Assembly: GCA_016793445.1 (NCBI GenBank)
Contig: JAEUME010000002.1
Coordinates: 312,501 to 376,500 of the forward strand
Reading direction: 5' to 3'
Length of the DNA: 64,000 nt
DNA from: Hyphomicrobium sp.
GTDB taxonomy: Bacteria; Pseudomonadota; Alphaproteobacteria; Rhizobiales; Hyphomicrobiaceae
The notes below the pieces were generated by a model. It was not told the origin of the DNA. It did no database searches and was given only the letters and a program-made list of their open reading frames with translations. This document shows positions 38,289-47,870 of this stretch, one piece after another (the stretch's first letter is position 1; each line of letters begins with the position of its first letter). The position numbers and the translations under genes were made by a program.

Positions 38289-39068
38289 GTGTTTGCTGAC
38301 TTGAAATCCGCCTTCGGCACGCCGGGAGTCTGGCTCTATTCGGCTTGGGTCACTTTCCTGATCAAGTACCGCAAGACCATGCTTGGTCCGCTCTGGATCA
38401 TGATCGGGCCTGCCATGTTTATTTTGGTGCTGGGCGAATTATTCAAGAATGTTGCGGCGCATTCCAACCATCTCTTTGTGCCTCACCTGGCCGCTGGCCT
38501 CGTGATCTGGAACTATATGGCTTCGATCGTGAACGGAGCGCCACGGCTCTACGTTCACAATCGCGCCTCCCTGCTGCATGGCCCGGTCAACCACTTCAAT
38601 GTCATTCTGAAAGTGATCTGCAGCGCGCTCATCGTGTTCTTGCACCAAATGGTCGTTGTGATCGCAGTGATGGCCCTGCACCACGTCGCGCCGACCGCCT
38701 CACTGCTATTGCTCCTTCCCGCCGCTGCACTGGCGTTGATTCACAGCATGTGGGTGCTGATCGTTCTTGGCATTCTCGGCGCGCGCTACCGTGATCTCGC
38801 CGAAGTGGTGGAAATGATCATGCGCATCGCATTTCTCGCGACACCGATTATCTGGATGGTCGGAGATGACGGACGCGGTTCAATTGTGGGCATCTACCTT
38901 ACTTTCAACCCATTTTACCATGTCCTTGAACCTCTGCGCGGGGCTCTGCTTGGCACACCCATCGCCGCCTCAAGCTGGATCATTTCAGCTTCCATGGCGG
39001 CGTTAGGCATCACACTTGCCGCCGCCATGTACCGGCGCTTCCGTCATCTCGTGGTGCTGTGGACCTGA
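38289..39068 (+). CDS. ABC-2 polysaccharide export permease (Wzm/KpsM-like)
   Basis: 259 residues with six membrane helices. FLIKYRKTMLGPLWIMIGPAMFILVLGELF and the following helices match the ABC-2 polysaccharide/polyol-phosphate export permeases that carry undecaprenyl-linked glycans across the inner membrane. The start is GTG at 38289 without a strong ribosome site, so it is less certain. Its ATPase partner is at 40521, separated by a glycosyltransferase on the other strand. Confidence 0.88.
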   Translation: MFADLKSAFGTPGVWLYSAWVTFLIKYRKTMLGPLWIMIGPAMFILVLGELFKNVAAHSNHLFVPHLAAGLVIWNYMASIVNGAPRLYVHNRASLLHGPVNHFNVILKVICSALIVFLHQMVVVIAVMALHHVAPTASLLLLLPAAALALIHSMWVLIVLGILGARYRDLAEVVEMIMRIAFLATPIIWMVGDDGRGSIVGIYLTFNPFYHVLEPLRGALLGTPIAASSWIISASMAALGITLAAAMYRRFRHLVVLWT

Positions 39069-39101
39069 TCGTCACAACGAACCCGCATATTCAAGGGCAA
39101 A

Positions 39102-40229
39102 TCAGCGGACCGCTGCTTGGCATATCGATCTCAGGAAAGTGCCCATCGAGCGCGTTGATGCTGATGCGGCAAGCTTTGCCGAGATTGCGTTGTAGAGTTC
39201 AGGTGATTCCGCCAGCCGCGCGATGGCCGTACCTAGAGCTTCGCGCGAGACTTGCGTTGCAAGAACACCCGTCTCGCCGTCTATCACCTGCTCGACGATG
39301 CCGCCCGTCGGCATGGCGATCACCGGCATGGCATGGGCAAACGCGGTAGCAGCAACACCCGATTGACTGGCCTCCACATGCGCACAGGCGACGGCATCAT
39401 AGCGCGCCAGTAAGGGTGTGATCTCGTCATCGTCAATCCATCTGTTGGTCACTTCCGCGCCGATGCGATCGAGCGCGCTACGTGTGCGCGTACAAATGTC
39501 ACCAGAACCCGCCACGCCGAGTTCAACGACGAGGCCTTGGCTGCGCAGATCCTCGACGGCCTCCACGAGAAGATCGAGGCCTTTGTACGCCATGATCCGC
39601 CCCAGGAAGAGAACCCGGAGCGGACGATCGCCAGCCCATTTGCGTGCGGTGCCCGGGGCTGCGAACCGCAGATCGGGATGAAACAGAACGTCGATGCCGC
39701 GCTCAGTGCCATAGCCTTGCTCCACGAGCGAACGTGCCACCGAGCGGCTCAATGTGACGATCCGGTCCGCATGACGCGCCTCGCGCAGCAGCCACCGGTT
39801 GAGCCGGGCGGTCGGATCGCCGGGATGAGCCACCGCATCATGCACGACGGTGAGCACCCGTATCCCGCGGGCTTGCGCAACGCGCGTGAGCAATGGCGAC
39901 CAGATGTGCGCCATCAAATTGACGACGGCCGTCGGTTGCACGACGTCAAGCTGCGCAAGAAACTGACCACGCGCGCGGCGGTATCCGGCTATCAAGGCCA
40001 GAGGCGTGGGCCGTGCGAAGGTGTCGAGTGTGCGCACTGCGATTCCTGACAACGACGCTGCCTTGACGAGGTCATTGTTGGCGGATGCGAGAAAATGCGC
40101 ATCGATCTCCGCTGTCGCGGCGGCAGCCTCAGCCAGCTCCAACGTAAAGCGGCCGAGCGCGCCGAAGCGGCCCAGATACATAAATAGCAGTACCGGCGGC
40201 CGCGCGGCGGCGTCTGGCATGTGTTGCAC
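39102..40229 (-). CDS. Glycosyltransferase, GT4-like (GT-B fold)
   Basis: 375 residues. LYLGRFGALGRF-type N-terminus (here MYLGRFGALGRFTLELAEAAAA), a Rossmann half with VVNLMAHIWSPLL and VVHDAVAHPGD, and the nucleotide-sugar half RPLRVLFLGRIMAYKGLDLLVEAVEDLR ending in EASQSGVAATAFAHAMPVIAMPTGGIVEQV, the GT4 EX7E region. Retaining transferases of this type add sugars from NDP donors. GTG start at 40229, with GAGGGA six bases ahead; ATG 40220 is an alternative. Sits between the two exporter genes on the opposite strand. Confidence 0.88.
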   Translation of the reverse strand: MQHMPDAAARPPVLLFMYLGRFGALGRFTLELAEAAAATAEIDAHFLASANNDLVKAASLSGIAVRTLDTFARPTPLALIAGYRRARGQFLAQLDVVQPTAVVNLMAHIWSPLLTRVAQARGIRVLTVVHDAVAHPGDPTARLNRWLLREARHADRIVTLSRSVARSLVEQGYGTERGIDVLFHPDLRFAAPGTARKWAGDRPLRVLFLGRIMAYKGLDLLVEAVEDLRSQGLVVELGVAGSGDICTRTRSALDRIGAEVTNRWIDDDEITPLLARYDAVACAHVEASQSGVAATAFAHAMPVIAMPTGGIVEQVIDGETGVLATQVSREALGTAIARLAESPELYNAISAKLAASASTRSMGTFLRSICQAAVR

Positions 40230-40520
40230 TTGGGTCCCTCACACGCCTTAGATAGCGAACTGATCCGAACCGCACCAGCCAAAGCCCAACTGATTGTTTG
40301 AGCTGTTGAAAAGTTCGGAACCGCAGCGTTTTGCGTGTTGTTGGTCTGAATCGTGCGCCATATATGGCCCTGCGTCAGACAGAGGGTACTGGTACATAAA
40401 AATGGCGCAATTTTTAGAGCCGTGAACGCCTATGGCTTCAGGATTTGCCAAAGGCGTTATCTCCATTCTATATGGCGGTTTCTACATGGCGGTCGGCGCG
40501 ACTTTGGACGTTGTTGTACG

Positions 40521-41357
40521 ATGAACCCACTTGTGTTGATCGATGCGCGCCATGTCGGGTTCAGCATGCCCGTCTATCTGCCGCAAGAACGAAATATCAT
40601 GAGCAATCCGATGTCGTTGTTATCGGATTTCTATACCAACCAGCATGCGCGACGCATCCGCGAGGTTCTAGCCGGCATCACGTTCACGCTTCGCGCGGGC
40701 GAGAGGTTGGCCATCATCGGCCAGAACGGTGCCGGCAAGTCGACGCTGCTCAGGCTCATCGGCGGCGTCTACAAGCCCACATGCGGTGAGTTGATCCTCA
40801 ACTGCTGCCCAAAAGGACTATTCGATATCGCCACGGGATTTCTGCAGGAGGCGACGGGCCTGGAGAACATCTATCTGCGCGGGCTCGAAATGGGCCTGAC
40901 CATGAAAGACATCCGCGAGAAGATCCCCGGTATCGTTGATTTCAGCGGATTGGGAGAGAACATCGACAAGCCGTTCAACACCTATTCCGCCGGCATGCGG
41001 CTGAGATTGGCTGTCTCGATCGCGCTGTCCGTGCAGCCGGAAGTCATGCTGCTCGATGAGTGGATCGGCTCCGGCGACGCAACGTTTCAGAACAAAGTGA
41101 CGGCACGTATGAACAGCCTGGTAGACGGGGCGCGTGGTCTCATGCTGGCCTCTCACAACGACGCGCTCCTGAAGCGCGTCTGCACGCATGGTCTTGTGTT
41201 GAACCAAGGGCGATGCGTCTTTTATGGGTCTGTCGACGAGGCGCTCGATTACTATCACACGCATATTAATCCAAAGCCTAAAGTTGCGCAGCAAGTGAAG
41301 ACGGCTACCGCAATCGTTCCTCCGAGGGCCGCTGGCGAGATCGCCGGCAAAGCTTGA
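40521..41357 (+). CDS. Polysaccharide export ATP-binding protein (Wzt/KpsT-like, short form)
   Basis: 278-residue ATPase of the Wzm/Wzt exporter: Walker A GQNGAGKST (67-75), signature YSAGMRLRLA, Walker B VMLLDEWIGSGD, and the switch His in ASHND. It ends about 40 residues after the nucleotide domain, so it lacks the carbohydrate-binding C-terminal domain of O9a-type Wzt. An unusual insertion precedes the Walker A (PVYLPQERNIMSNPMSLLSDFY). Chain length control and recognition must come from elsewhere. ATG at 40521; 291 bases of divergent promoter region precede it. Confidence 0.9.
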   Translation: MNPLVLIDARHVGFSMPVYLPQERNIMSNPMSLLSDFYTNQHARRIREVLAGITFTLRAGERLAIIGQNGAGKSTLLRLIGGVYKPTCGELILNCCPKGLFDIATGFLQEATGLENIYLRGLEMGLTMKDIREKIPGIVDFSGLGENIDKPFNTYSAGMRLRLAVSIALSVQPEVMLLDEWIGSGDATFQNKVTARMNSLVDGARGLMLASHNDALLKRVCTHGLVLNQGRCVFYGSVDEALDYYHTHINPKPKVAQQVKTATAIVPPRAAGEIAGKA

Positions 41358-41370
41358 GGCCTCATGCGCC

Positions 41371-42573
41371 ATGACCTTGGATGGGCTGATCCGCTGGGCG
41401 CAGTCTGGCTGGCAAATCGCCGGTCCGCGCTCACCTTATCTCCTCGCCCGGCATCTTCGGCTTATCGCGCACAATCGCACGTCGCGCGTTCAAACCATCA
41501 AATCCGCGCCGTGCATCCTAGAGGCAAATCCTGCAGACCGGCCCAACGGCACGCCCCCGAACGGGGACCTCGTCATCCCCGTCTACAATAATTACGACGA
41601 CACGCGGCAGTTGCTCGACGCCTTGAGCCGTGATCGTTCTTTCGAGGGCGCCATCATCATTGTGCATGACGCGAGCCCCGATGTGCGGTTAGCACCGATG
41701 TTGCGCGCGTTCGCTGCCTCCGATCCGCGGGTGCGGCTGCTCGAGAATGAGGTCAACCTCGGTTTCGTACAGACGTGCAACCGGGGCATTGCCGCCTCGA
41801 GCGCCGACGTTGTGATCCTCAACACTGACATCGATCTTCCTGAAGGTGCCGTAGGCCGGATCCTGCGAAGACTGCAGTCCTCGCCGGATATCGCAAGCGT
41901 GACGCCGTTCTCCAACAGCGCCTACTGCGTGGGATTTCCCGACCTCGTCTACCCAAACGCACTTCCGTTTTCCGCGCCCGTTGCAGCAATCGACGCATGC
42001 GTGCGTGCGATGCCGGTGGCATCCGAGATCACCCTGCCGTCAGGAAATGGATTCTGCATGGGGATTTCCCGCGCCGCGCTCACTAAGGTCGGCGCATTCG
42101 ACGAGCAATTCGGCCACGGCTACGGCGAGGAAACCGACTTCTGCCAGCGCGCCATTGCGCAAGGATTGCGCCATGTGCTGGCCAGCGACGTTTACGTGGG
42201 CCACAAAGGCGGACAGAGCTTCGGCGCGTCATGGCAGTATCGCTCGCGCGAAGGATTGCTGAAGGTGCTGGATTGCCATCCTGAATTCGTTGATCGCGTG
42301 CGCGTTTATCTTGAGAACGGCAAGGCGCGCGCGCTAGCCCTCGCTGCGCTCCTCCGGCTGGCGCGGGAGCGGAGCGGAAAACCTCTCATCATCGTGCGCG
42401 AGGCAAATGCAAGCGTCCAGGCGTTACCCGATCCGGAAACGCCGCACCTCTTTCTTGCCCGGCAGGGCCGTGAGGCGATCGCAACGCTCGTACTTGGCGA
42501 TGAGCGCCATGTCTTCCGTTTCGCCGAAGCGGAAGTTTTGCATCGGGCACTACGCTTTGCCGGGATCGATTGA
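41371..42573 (+). CDS. Glycosyltransferase family 2
   Basis: 400 residues. The GT-A domain starts DLVIPVYNNYDDTRQLLDAL (about 71), carries HDASPD, NLGFVQTCNRGIAAS and the DxD-type NTDID, and the acceptor-side EETDFCQRA; the C-terminal ~100 residues are unassigned. Inverting transferases of this type build glycan chains on the cytosolic face. It begins 13 bases after the Wzt-like gene and is probably co-transcribed. Confidence 0.9.
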   Translation: MTLDGLIRWAQSGWQIAGPRSPYLLARHLRLIAHNRTSRVQTIKSAPCILEANPADRPNGTPPNGDLVIPVYNNYDDTRQLLDALSRDRSFEGAIIIVHDASPDVRLAPMLRAFAASDPRVRLLENEVNLGFVQTCNRGIAASSADVVILNTDIDLPEGAVGRILRRLQSSPDIASVTPFSNSAYCVGFPDLVYPNALPFSAPVAAIDACVRAMPVASEITLPSGNGFCMGISRAALTKVGAFDEQFGHGYGEETDFCQRAIAQGLRHVLASDVYVGHKGGQSFGASWQYRSREGLLKVLDCHPEFVDRVRVYLENGKARALALAALLRLARERSGKPLIIVREANASVQALPDPETPHLFLARQGREAIATLVLGDERHVFRFAEAEVLHRALRFAGID

Positions 42574-42604
42574 AAGCCGCTATGGGCCGATGCTGATTAA
42601 ACCG

Positions 42605-43669
42605 TCAGCCGGCGCCCACCCTGGCGAGTAGCCCCAGCCGCTCACCGGCATAGCGCTTGTCGCGCAGCGGGCCCCACCAGCCGTCGTTGGCTAGATACCA
42701 TCGGACCGTCTTTTCAAGGCCGGTCTTGAAGGTTTCCTGCGCGCGCCAGCCAAGCTCCGTTTCGAGCTTGCTAGCGTCGATAGCATAGCGCCGGTCATGT
42801 CCTGGCCGGTCCGTGACGAAATTTATGAGAGTGCGGCGGGGCCTGCTGGCCGGTTCGATGCCGTCGAGCAGATCGCAAACGGTATGCACCACATCGATGT
42901 TAGCCTGCTCGTTGCGGCCGCCAACGTTGTATTTCTCTCCGAGCCGCCCCTTCTGCAGGATAAGATAAAGCGCGCGCACATGATCGTCGACGTAAAGCCA
43001 GTCGCGGACGTTCTTGCCGTCACCATAGACAGGCAGCGCCTTACCCTCGCGCGCGTTGAGAACCATCAGCGGAATCAGCTTCTCCGGAAACTGGTATGGT
43101 CCGTAGTTGTTCGAGCAGTTGGAGATGAGCGAGGGGAAGCCGTAGGTCCGGTGCCAAGCCAGCACCAAGTGATCGGAGGCTGCCTTGCTGGCTGAATAAG
43201 GTGAACTTGGGTCATAGGGCGTATCCTCGCGGAACAGACCATCCCCACCCAGGGAACCGTAAACCTCATCGGTCGATACGTGCAGAAAACGGAAGGCCGA
43301 CTTACGCGCGGCATTGAGCCCAGACCAATAAGCGCGCGCGGCCTCCAGCAGCGTATACGTGCCGTTGATATTCGTGTCGATAAAGGCTGATGAGCCGGTA
43401 ATCGAACGATCGACGTGGCTCTCGGCAGCAAGATGAATTACGGCGTCGGGCAAAAAACTCGCGAACGCGGCATCCATGGCCGCACGATCGCAGATGTCGG
43501 CCTGCCTGAACGCGTAACGCGCGTTGCCTGAAATCGAATCGAGAGAATGAAGGTTCGCCGCATACGTGAGTTTGTCGATGTTGAGCACGCCGCTGCCCGT
43601 CGCATCGATCAAATACCGGCAGAGTGCCGAGCCGATAAAGCCAGCGCCTCCTGTGACCAGGATTTTCAT
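42605..43669 (-). CDS. rfbB: dTDP-glucose 4,6-dehydratase
   Basis: Converts dTDP-glucose to the 4-keto-6-deoxy sugar from which rhamnose and related sugars are made. 354 residues of the extended SDR family: NAD motif [14 protein letters not shown], the family pieces [21 protein letters not shown], the catalytic [11 protein letters not shown] (YxxxK), and [18 protein letters not shown]. rfbA, rfbC and rfbD are not in the window. It converges with the GT2 gene. Confidence 0.95.
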   Translation of the reverse strand: MKILVTGGAGFIGSALCRYLIDATGSGVLNIDKLTYAANLHSLDSISGNARYAFRQADICDRAAMDAAFASFLPDAVIHLAAESHVDRSITGSSAFIDTNINGTYTLLEAARAYWSGLNAARKSAFRFLHVSTDEVYGSLGGDGLFREDTPYDPSSPYSASKAASDHLVLAWHRTYGFPSLISNCSNNYGPYQFPEKLIPLMVLNAREGKALPVYGDGKNVRDWLYVDDHVRALYLILQKGRLGEKYNVGGRNEQANIDVVHTVCDLLDGIEPASRPRRTLINFVTDRPGHDRRYAIDASKLETELGWRAQETFKTGLEKTVRWYLANDGWWGPLRDKRYAGERLGLLARVGAG

Positions 43670-43979
43670 TCTTTCCCTCGTTAACCCCTAGCTTTGCCCC
43701 TAACGCAACAGACCATCCAGCCCGAACAGTTTAGCGTGTCCTTGCCGGAAGTTCGCCGGTTTATACTCGCAAGGTGTGGAGGTCTCCACAATTTCTCCAG
43801 CGGTAACCCGATCCAGATCTAAACCTCGTGACACAATAACGCTGTATCAGCATACGCATGTCTAATGCACATGTCCTTGCAGTCATTGACGCTTTCAACA
43901 GAGTACATGCTATAAGGACTGACATTTCCGGAACAATCCGACTCTGCGATACGGCAGCGAGGAGAACCGTTTTCCAAAC
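43670..43979. other. Intergenic region before cysD
   Basis: 310 bases between divergent rfbB and cysD. No gene is seen. A weak candidate promoter for cysD is TTGACG (43886-43891) with TATAAG (43911-43916), but its 19-base spacer is long. GAGGAG lies 14 bases before the cysD ATG. Confidence 0.35.
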
Positions 43980-44885
43980 ATGACAACCATGTCCCGCCAC
44001 CTCAAGGATCTGGAATCCGAAAGTCTTTACATACTGCGCGAAGTGGTCGCTCAGTTTCAAAATCCGGTTCTGATGTACTCCATCGGCAAGGACAGCTCAG
44101 TCCTGCTGCACTTGGCCATGAAGGCGTTCTATCCCGCGCCGATCCCTTTCCCGCTGCTGCATGTCGACACGACATGGAAGTTCCGGGACATGATCGCGTT
44201 CCGCGACCGGATCGCGGCCGACTACGGCGTGAGGCTTATCGTGCACGTCAATGAGGACGGCCTAAAAGCTGGGGTTGATCCCAACACCACCGACAGCGCC
44301 CACTACACCCATGTGATGAAGACCGAGGGGCTGCGTCAGGCGCTGGACAAATTCAGATTCGACGCCGCAATCGGAGGCGCGCGCCGCGACGAGGAAAAAT
44401 CCCGCGCCAAGGAGCGCATTTTTTCTCATCGCAGCAAAGATCACCACTGGGACCCCAAGAACCAGCGCCCGGAGATCTGGCAGCTCTACAATGGTCGCTT
44501 GGCTGCGGGTGAGACCATGCGCGTCTTCCCGCTTTCGAACTGGACCGAACTCGATGTCTGGCAATACATCGCAGCCGAAGAGATCCCAGTCGTCCCGCTC
44601 TATTTCGCCACCGAGCGGCCCGTTGTCTGGCGCGAGGGGTTCATGATCATGATTGACGACGGCCGGCTCAAGCTCAACATTGGCGAAAGACCCGAGATGC
44701 GGCTCGTGCGCTTCCGCTCGCTCGGCTGTTATCCTTTGACATGCGCCGTTGAGTCCAGCGCCAGCACCATCGAGGAAATCGTTGAAGAGCTGCTGGTCAC
44801 CCGCGCCTCCGAAAGACAAGGGCGCGTCATCGACCGCGATCAGGCAAGCTCCATGGAAAAGAAAAAGGAAGAGGGCTACTTCTGA
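43980..44885 (+). CDS. cysD: Sulfate adenylyltransferase subunit 2 (NodP-like)
   Basis: Small subunit of ATP sulfurylase, which makes APS from sulfate and ATP. 301 residues with the PP-loop [13 protein letters not shown], followed by family stretches [30 protein letters not shown] and the C-terminal [16 protein letters not shown] region ([16 protein letters not shown]). The stop overlaps the cysN-C start by one base (TGATG). In rhizobia the same pair is NodP/NodQ, which supplies PAPS for sulfating Nod factors and polysaccharides. Confidence 0.96.
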   Translation: MTTMSRHLKDLESESLYILREVVAQFQNPVLMYSIGKDSSVLLHLAMKAFYPAPIPFPLLHVDTTWKFRDMIAFRDRIAADYGVRLIVHVNEDGLKAGVDPNTTDSAHYTHVMKTEGLRQALDKFRFDAAIGGARRDEEKSRAKERIFSHRSKDHHWDPKNQRPEIWQLYNGRLAAGETMRVFPLSNWTELDVWQYIAAEEIPVVPLYFATERPVVWREGFMIMIDDGRLKLNIGERPEMRLVRFRSLGCYPLTCAVESSASTIEEIVEELLVTRASERQGRVIDRDQASSMEKKKEEGYF

Positions 44886-46798
44886 TGTCGCAACGCGACG
44901 CAGGCAATTCAAACGATCCCGCGGCCATAGCCGGAACGGCAAGCGCCGATACCTTGCCGATGCTGCGATTTCTGACCTGCGGTAGCGTCGACGACGGCAA
45001 GAGCACGCTCATTGGCCGCTTGCTTTACGACTGCCACACGATCTTCGAGGATACGCTGCTCGCCGCCGAGCGCGACAGCATGATGTACGGGACAACCGGC
45101 GAACCGCTCGATTTTGCGCTGCTATTGGATGGGCTTCAGGCCGAGCGTGAACAGGGCATCACGATCGATGTGGCCTACCGGTATTTCGCAACCCCCCGGC
45201 GCAAGTTCATCGTTGCCGATACTCCAGGCCACGAACAGTATACGCGCAACATGGTGACGGGAGCATCCACCTCGGACGCCGCCGTCCTTCTCGTCGATGC
45301 CCGCAAGGGCGTTCTCATCCAGACGCGCCGGCATACCTGCATCGTTCACCTGCTTGGCATCAAGAATATCGTCCTAGCCGTCAATAAGATGGATGCCGTC
45401 GGTTACGACGAGAGTACATTCAAAGCCATTGACCACGATTATCGCGCGTTCGCTGCCCTGCTCGGCATTGCGAACGTCACCACAATTCCGGTTTCGGCAT
45501 TGCGGGGCGAGAACCTCGCCAAGCGCGCGGTCGCCATGTCCTGGTATGAGGGTCCGACGCTACTGGAATATTTGGAAAGCGTGGACGTCACGAGCGGGCG
45601 CGAGCGCGAGCCGTTGCGCCTGCCGGTGCAATGGGTATGCCGGCCTAACTCCGATTTCCGGGGCTATGCAGGGACGATCGCGAGCGGAACCGTGAGCGTG
45701 GGTGATCAGATCGCTTCATTGCCGGCCGGCATGACCGCGACGATCACACGAATCCTTAATGGCGACGAGGACTGCACAAGCGCGCAAGCGGGCGACGCCG
45801 TTGTCGTGACGCTCGATCACGAAATCGACATCAGCCGTGGCGATGTGCTCTGCGCGGCCACGGCCCGGTCCGAAATTTCAGATCAGATTTCGGCCAATGT
45901 GGTGTGGATGAGCAAGCATCACATGTTGAAAGGCCGGCCCTATATCCTGCGGTGCGGCACGCAGTCCGTCCTCGCCCAGATCAGCGACATCAAGTATAAG
46001 CTTAACGTGGAGTCCCTTGAGCACGTTGCGGCGCGCGATCTCTCGTGCAACGAGATTGGATCGTGCAACATCTCGCTCAACAAGCCGATCACATTCGACA
46101 GCTACGAAGACAACCGCAGCACCGGAGCTTTTGTGCTGATAGACCGCACGACCAACGAAACGGTTGGGGCGGGCATGATTATGTTCGCGCTGCGCCGCGC
46201 GCAGAACATTCACTGGCAGGCGCTCAATATTTCACGCGAGCAGCGCGCCGAGCTCAAAGGACAGCATGCCTGTTGTCTTTGGTTCACGGGTCTTTCGGGA
46301 TCCGGTAAATCGACGATCGCAAATCTGATAGAGAAGCGCCTTTTTGCTCAAGGACGCCACACCTATATCCTCGATGGCGATAATGTACGCCATGGCCTTA
46401 ATCGTGACCTTGGGTTCACCGAAGCCGACCGCGTGGAAAACATCCGCCGCGTCGCCGAGGTCTCGCGGCTGATGGTGGACGCGGGTCTCATCACCATCGT
46501 GTCGTTCATTTCGCCTTTCCGGGCAGAACGCCAGTTCGCGCGCGAACGCTTCCCCGATGGAAATTTTCTCGAGATCTTCATCGACACGCCGTTGGATCTG
46601 TGCGAACAGCGCGACCCGAAAGGCCTTTATAAGAAGGCGCGGGCGGGCCAGCTTGCCAACTTCACGGGCATCAACTCGCCTTACGAAGCACCCGAAAATC
46701 CCGAGATCCACATCGCCGGCGGCAGCGTCTCAGCGGAAGAGCACGTTGAAGAAATCATCAATGCGCTGGTGAAGCGCGGATTCCTGCACGCGCACTAG
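44885..46798 (+). CDS. cysNC: Bifunctional sulfate adenylyltransferase subunit 1 / APS kinase (CysN-CysC, NodQ-like)
   Basis: 637 residues that join the GTPase subunit of ATP sulfurylase to APS kinase, so sulfate goes to APS and on to PAPS in one complex. The CysN part has G1 GSVDDGKST (33-41), [11 protein letters not shown] and NKMD, followed by two beta-barrels. The CysC part begins about 440 with the P-loop GLSGSGKST (about 469) and ends KRGFL. Fused NodQ-type proteins usually serve sulfation. No cysH, cysI or cysJ is in the window. Confidence 0.96.
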   Translation: MSQRDAGNSNDPAAIAGTASADTLPMLRFLTCGSVDDGKSTLIGRLLYDCHTIFEDTLLAAERDSMMYGTTGEPLDFALLLDGLQAEREQGITIDVAYRYFATPRRKFIVADTPGHEQYTRNMVTGASTSDAAVLLVDARKGVLIQTRRHTCIVHLLGIKNIVLAVNKMDAVGYDESTFKAIDHDYRAFAALLGIANVTTIPVSALRGENLAKRAVAMSWYEGPTLLEYLESVDVTSGREREPLRLPVQWVCRPNSDFRGYAGTIASGTVSVGDQIASLPAGMTATITRILNGDEDCTSAQAGDAVVVTLDHEIDISRGDVLCAATARSEISDQISANVVWMSKHHMLKGRPYILRCGTQSVLAQISDIKYKLNVESLEHVAARDLSCNEIGSCNISLNKPITFDSYEDNRSTGAFVLIDRTTNETVGAGMIMFALRRAQNIHWQALNISREQRAELKGQHACCLWFTGLSGSGKSTIANLIEKRLFAQGRHTYILDGDNVRHGLNRDLGFTEADRVENIRRVAEVSRLMVDAGLITIVSFISPFRAERQFARERFPDGNFLEIFIDTPLDLCEQRDPKGLYKKARAGQLANFTGINSPYEAPENPEIHIAGGSVSAEEHVEEIINALVKRGFLHAH

Positions 46799-46875
46799 GC
46801 TGGTCAAATTCGGCCGATTTGCTTGGCGTTTGTCGATTTTTTTTGTCGTAGATTGGCTTGCCCGAGGGAAGGTTC

Positions 46876-47712
46876 TCAGCTCGCCGCACTTGCGCGCACC
46901 GCGTGAGGCGCTCCCGACCAGACAATGAACGGCGGATTGAGATAGCCCGTCTCGCGCTTGGCGTATAGTAAAGGTGTGCCGTCCGTGCACGTTACGATGC
47001 CACCGGCGGCAAGAACGATCGCGTGGCCCGCGGCGGTGTCCCATTCTCTGGTGGGTCCGAACCGCGGATAAAGATCCGCCTTGCCTTCAGCCACAAGGCA
47101 GAACTTCAGCGATGACCCGATATTGACGCGCGTTTCGATCTCGATGTTGCGAAGCCAGTCCTCCAGCTCCTGAGAGCCGTGCGAGCGGCTGGCAACAATG
47201 GTCTGCGCGCCCGAGTGCGCGGCGCGCGTGGAGAGACGTTGCGCAGCAAGATCCTTCAGGCTGGCAGGTGCGTCTTTGCACGCCACCATCGCCTTGAAGG
47301 CCTGTTGCTTACCAACCGTCCAGTACAACTGCGACATGGCAGGCGCATAGATGACACCGAACACGGGCGCCTTATTCTGCACAAGCGCGATATTGACCGT
47401 GAATTCCGGGCGCCGCGCGGCGAACTCTCGTGTTCCATCGAGCGGATCCACGAGGAAGAAGGTTTCCCCTTGGGAGAGTATTTCACCGCTGCTGGCAGCT
47501 TCCTCCGCGATTACTGGAACGCCGGGCGCGATTTCGGCCAGCGCTGCAAGGATAATGGCTTCGGCTTCCCGGTCCGCAGCGGTGACCGGAGAACCATCGG
47601 CCTTGGTCTGCGTCTCGGCTTCATTGTCGAAATGCCTCATGATGCACGCACCGGCTGCGATCACGGGCTGAAAGAGATGCTCTGCCAGCGTATTAAGCGC
47701 GATCTCCTGCAT
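46876..47712 (-). CDS. cysQ: 3'(2'),5'-bisphosphate nucleotidase CysQ
   Basis: Hydrolyses PAP, the by-product and inhibitor of sulfotransferases, to AMP. About 278 residues of the inositol monophosphatase fold with metal ligands in IAEEAASS (Glu), VDPLDGTREF and the late EWDTAAGHAI. The ATG at 47712 has AGGA eight bases ahead. Placed next to the PAPS genes and two sulfotransferases, it fits a complete sulfate-activation and by-product-removal set. Confidence 0.94.
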   Translation of the reverse strand: MQEIALNTLAEHLFQPVIAAGACIMRHFDNEAETQTKADGSPVTAADREAEAIILAALAEIAPGVPVIAEEAASSGEILSQGETFFLVDPLDGTREFAARRPEFTVNIALVQNKAPVFGVIYAPAMSQLYWTVGKQQAFKAMVACKDAPASLKDLAAQRLSTRAAHSGAQTIVASRSHGSQELEDWLRNIEIETRVNIGSSLKFCLVAEGKADLYPRFGPTREWDTAAGHAIVLAAGGIVTCTDGTPLLYAKRETGYLNPPFIVWSGAPHAVRASAAS

Positions 47713-47870
47713 CAATATCCTCAAAGTGCTGAACCTCGATGTTGAAAAGCAGGAATCATTATTCTAATCGATCCGCAAGTGGCGATTTGACCAAGTTTTG
47801 CAAGGCATTCGCGAGTGCAATTTAGTGGTGGATAGAGCCTTGCAGGCAATGTTGCCCGGCGCGGTCGGAA

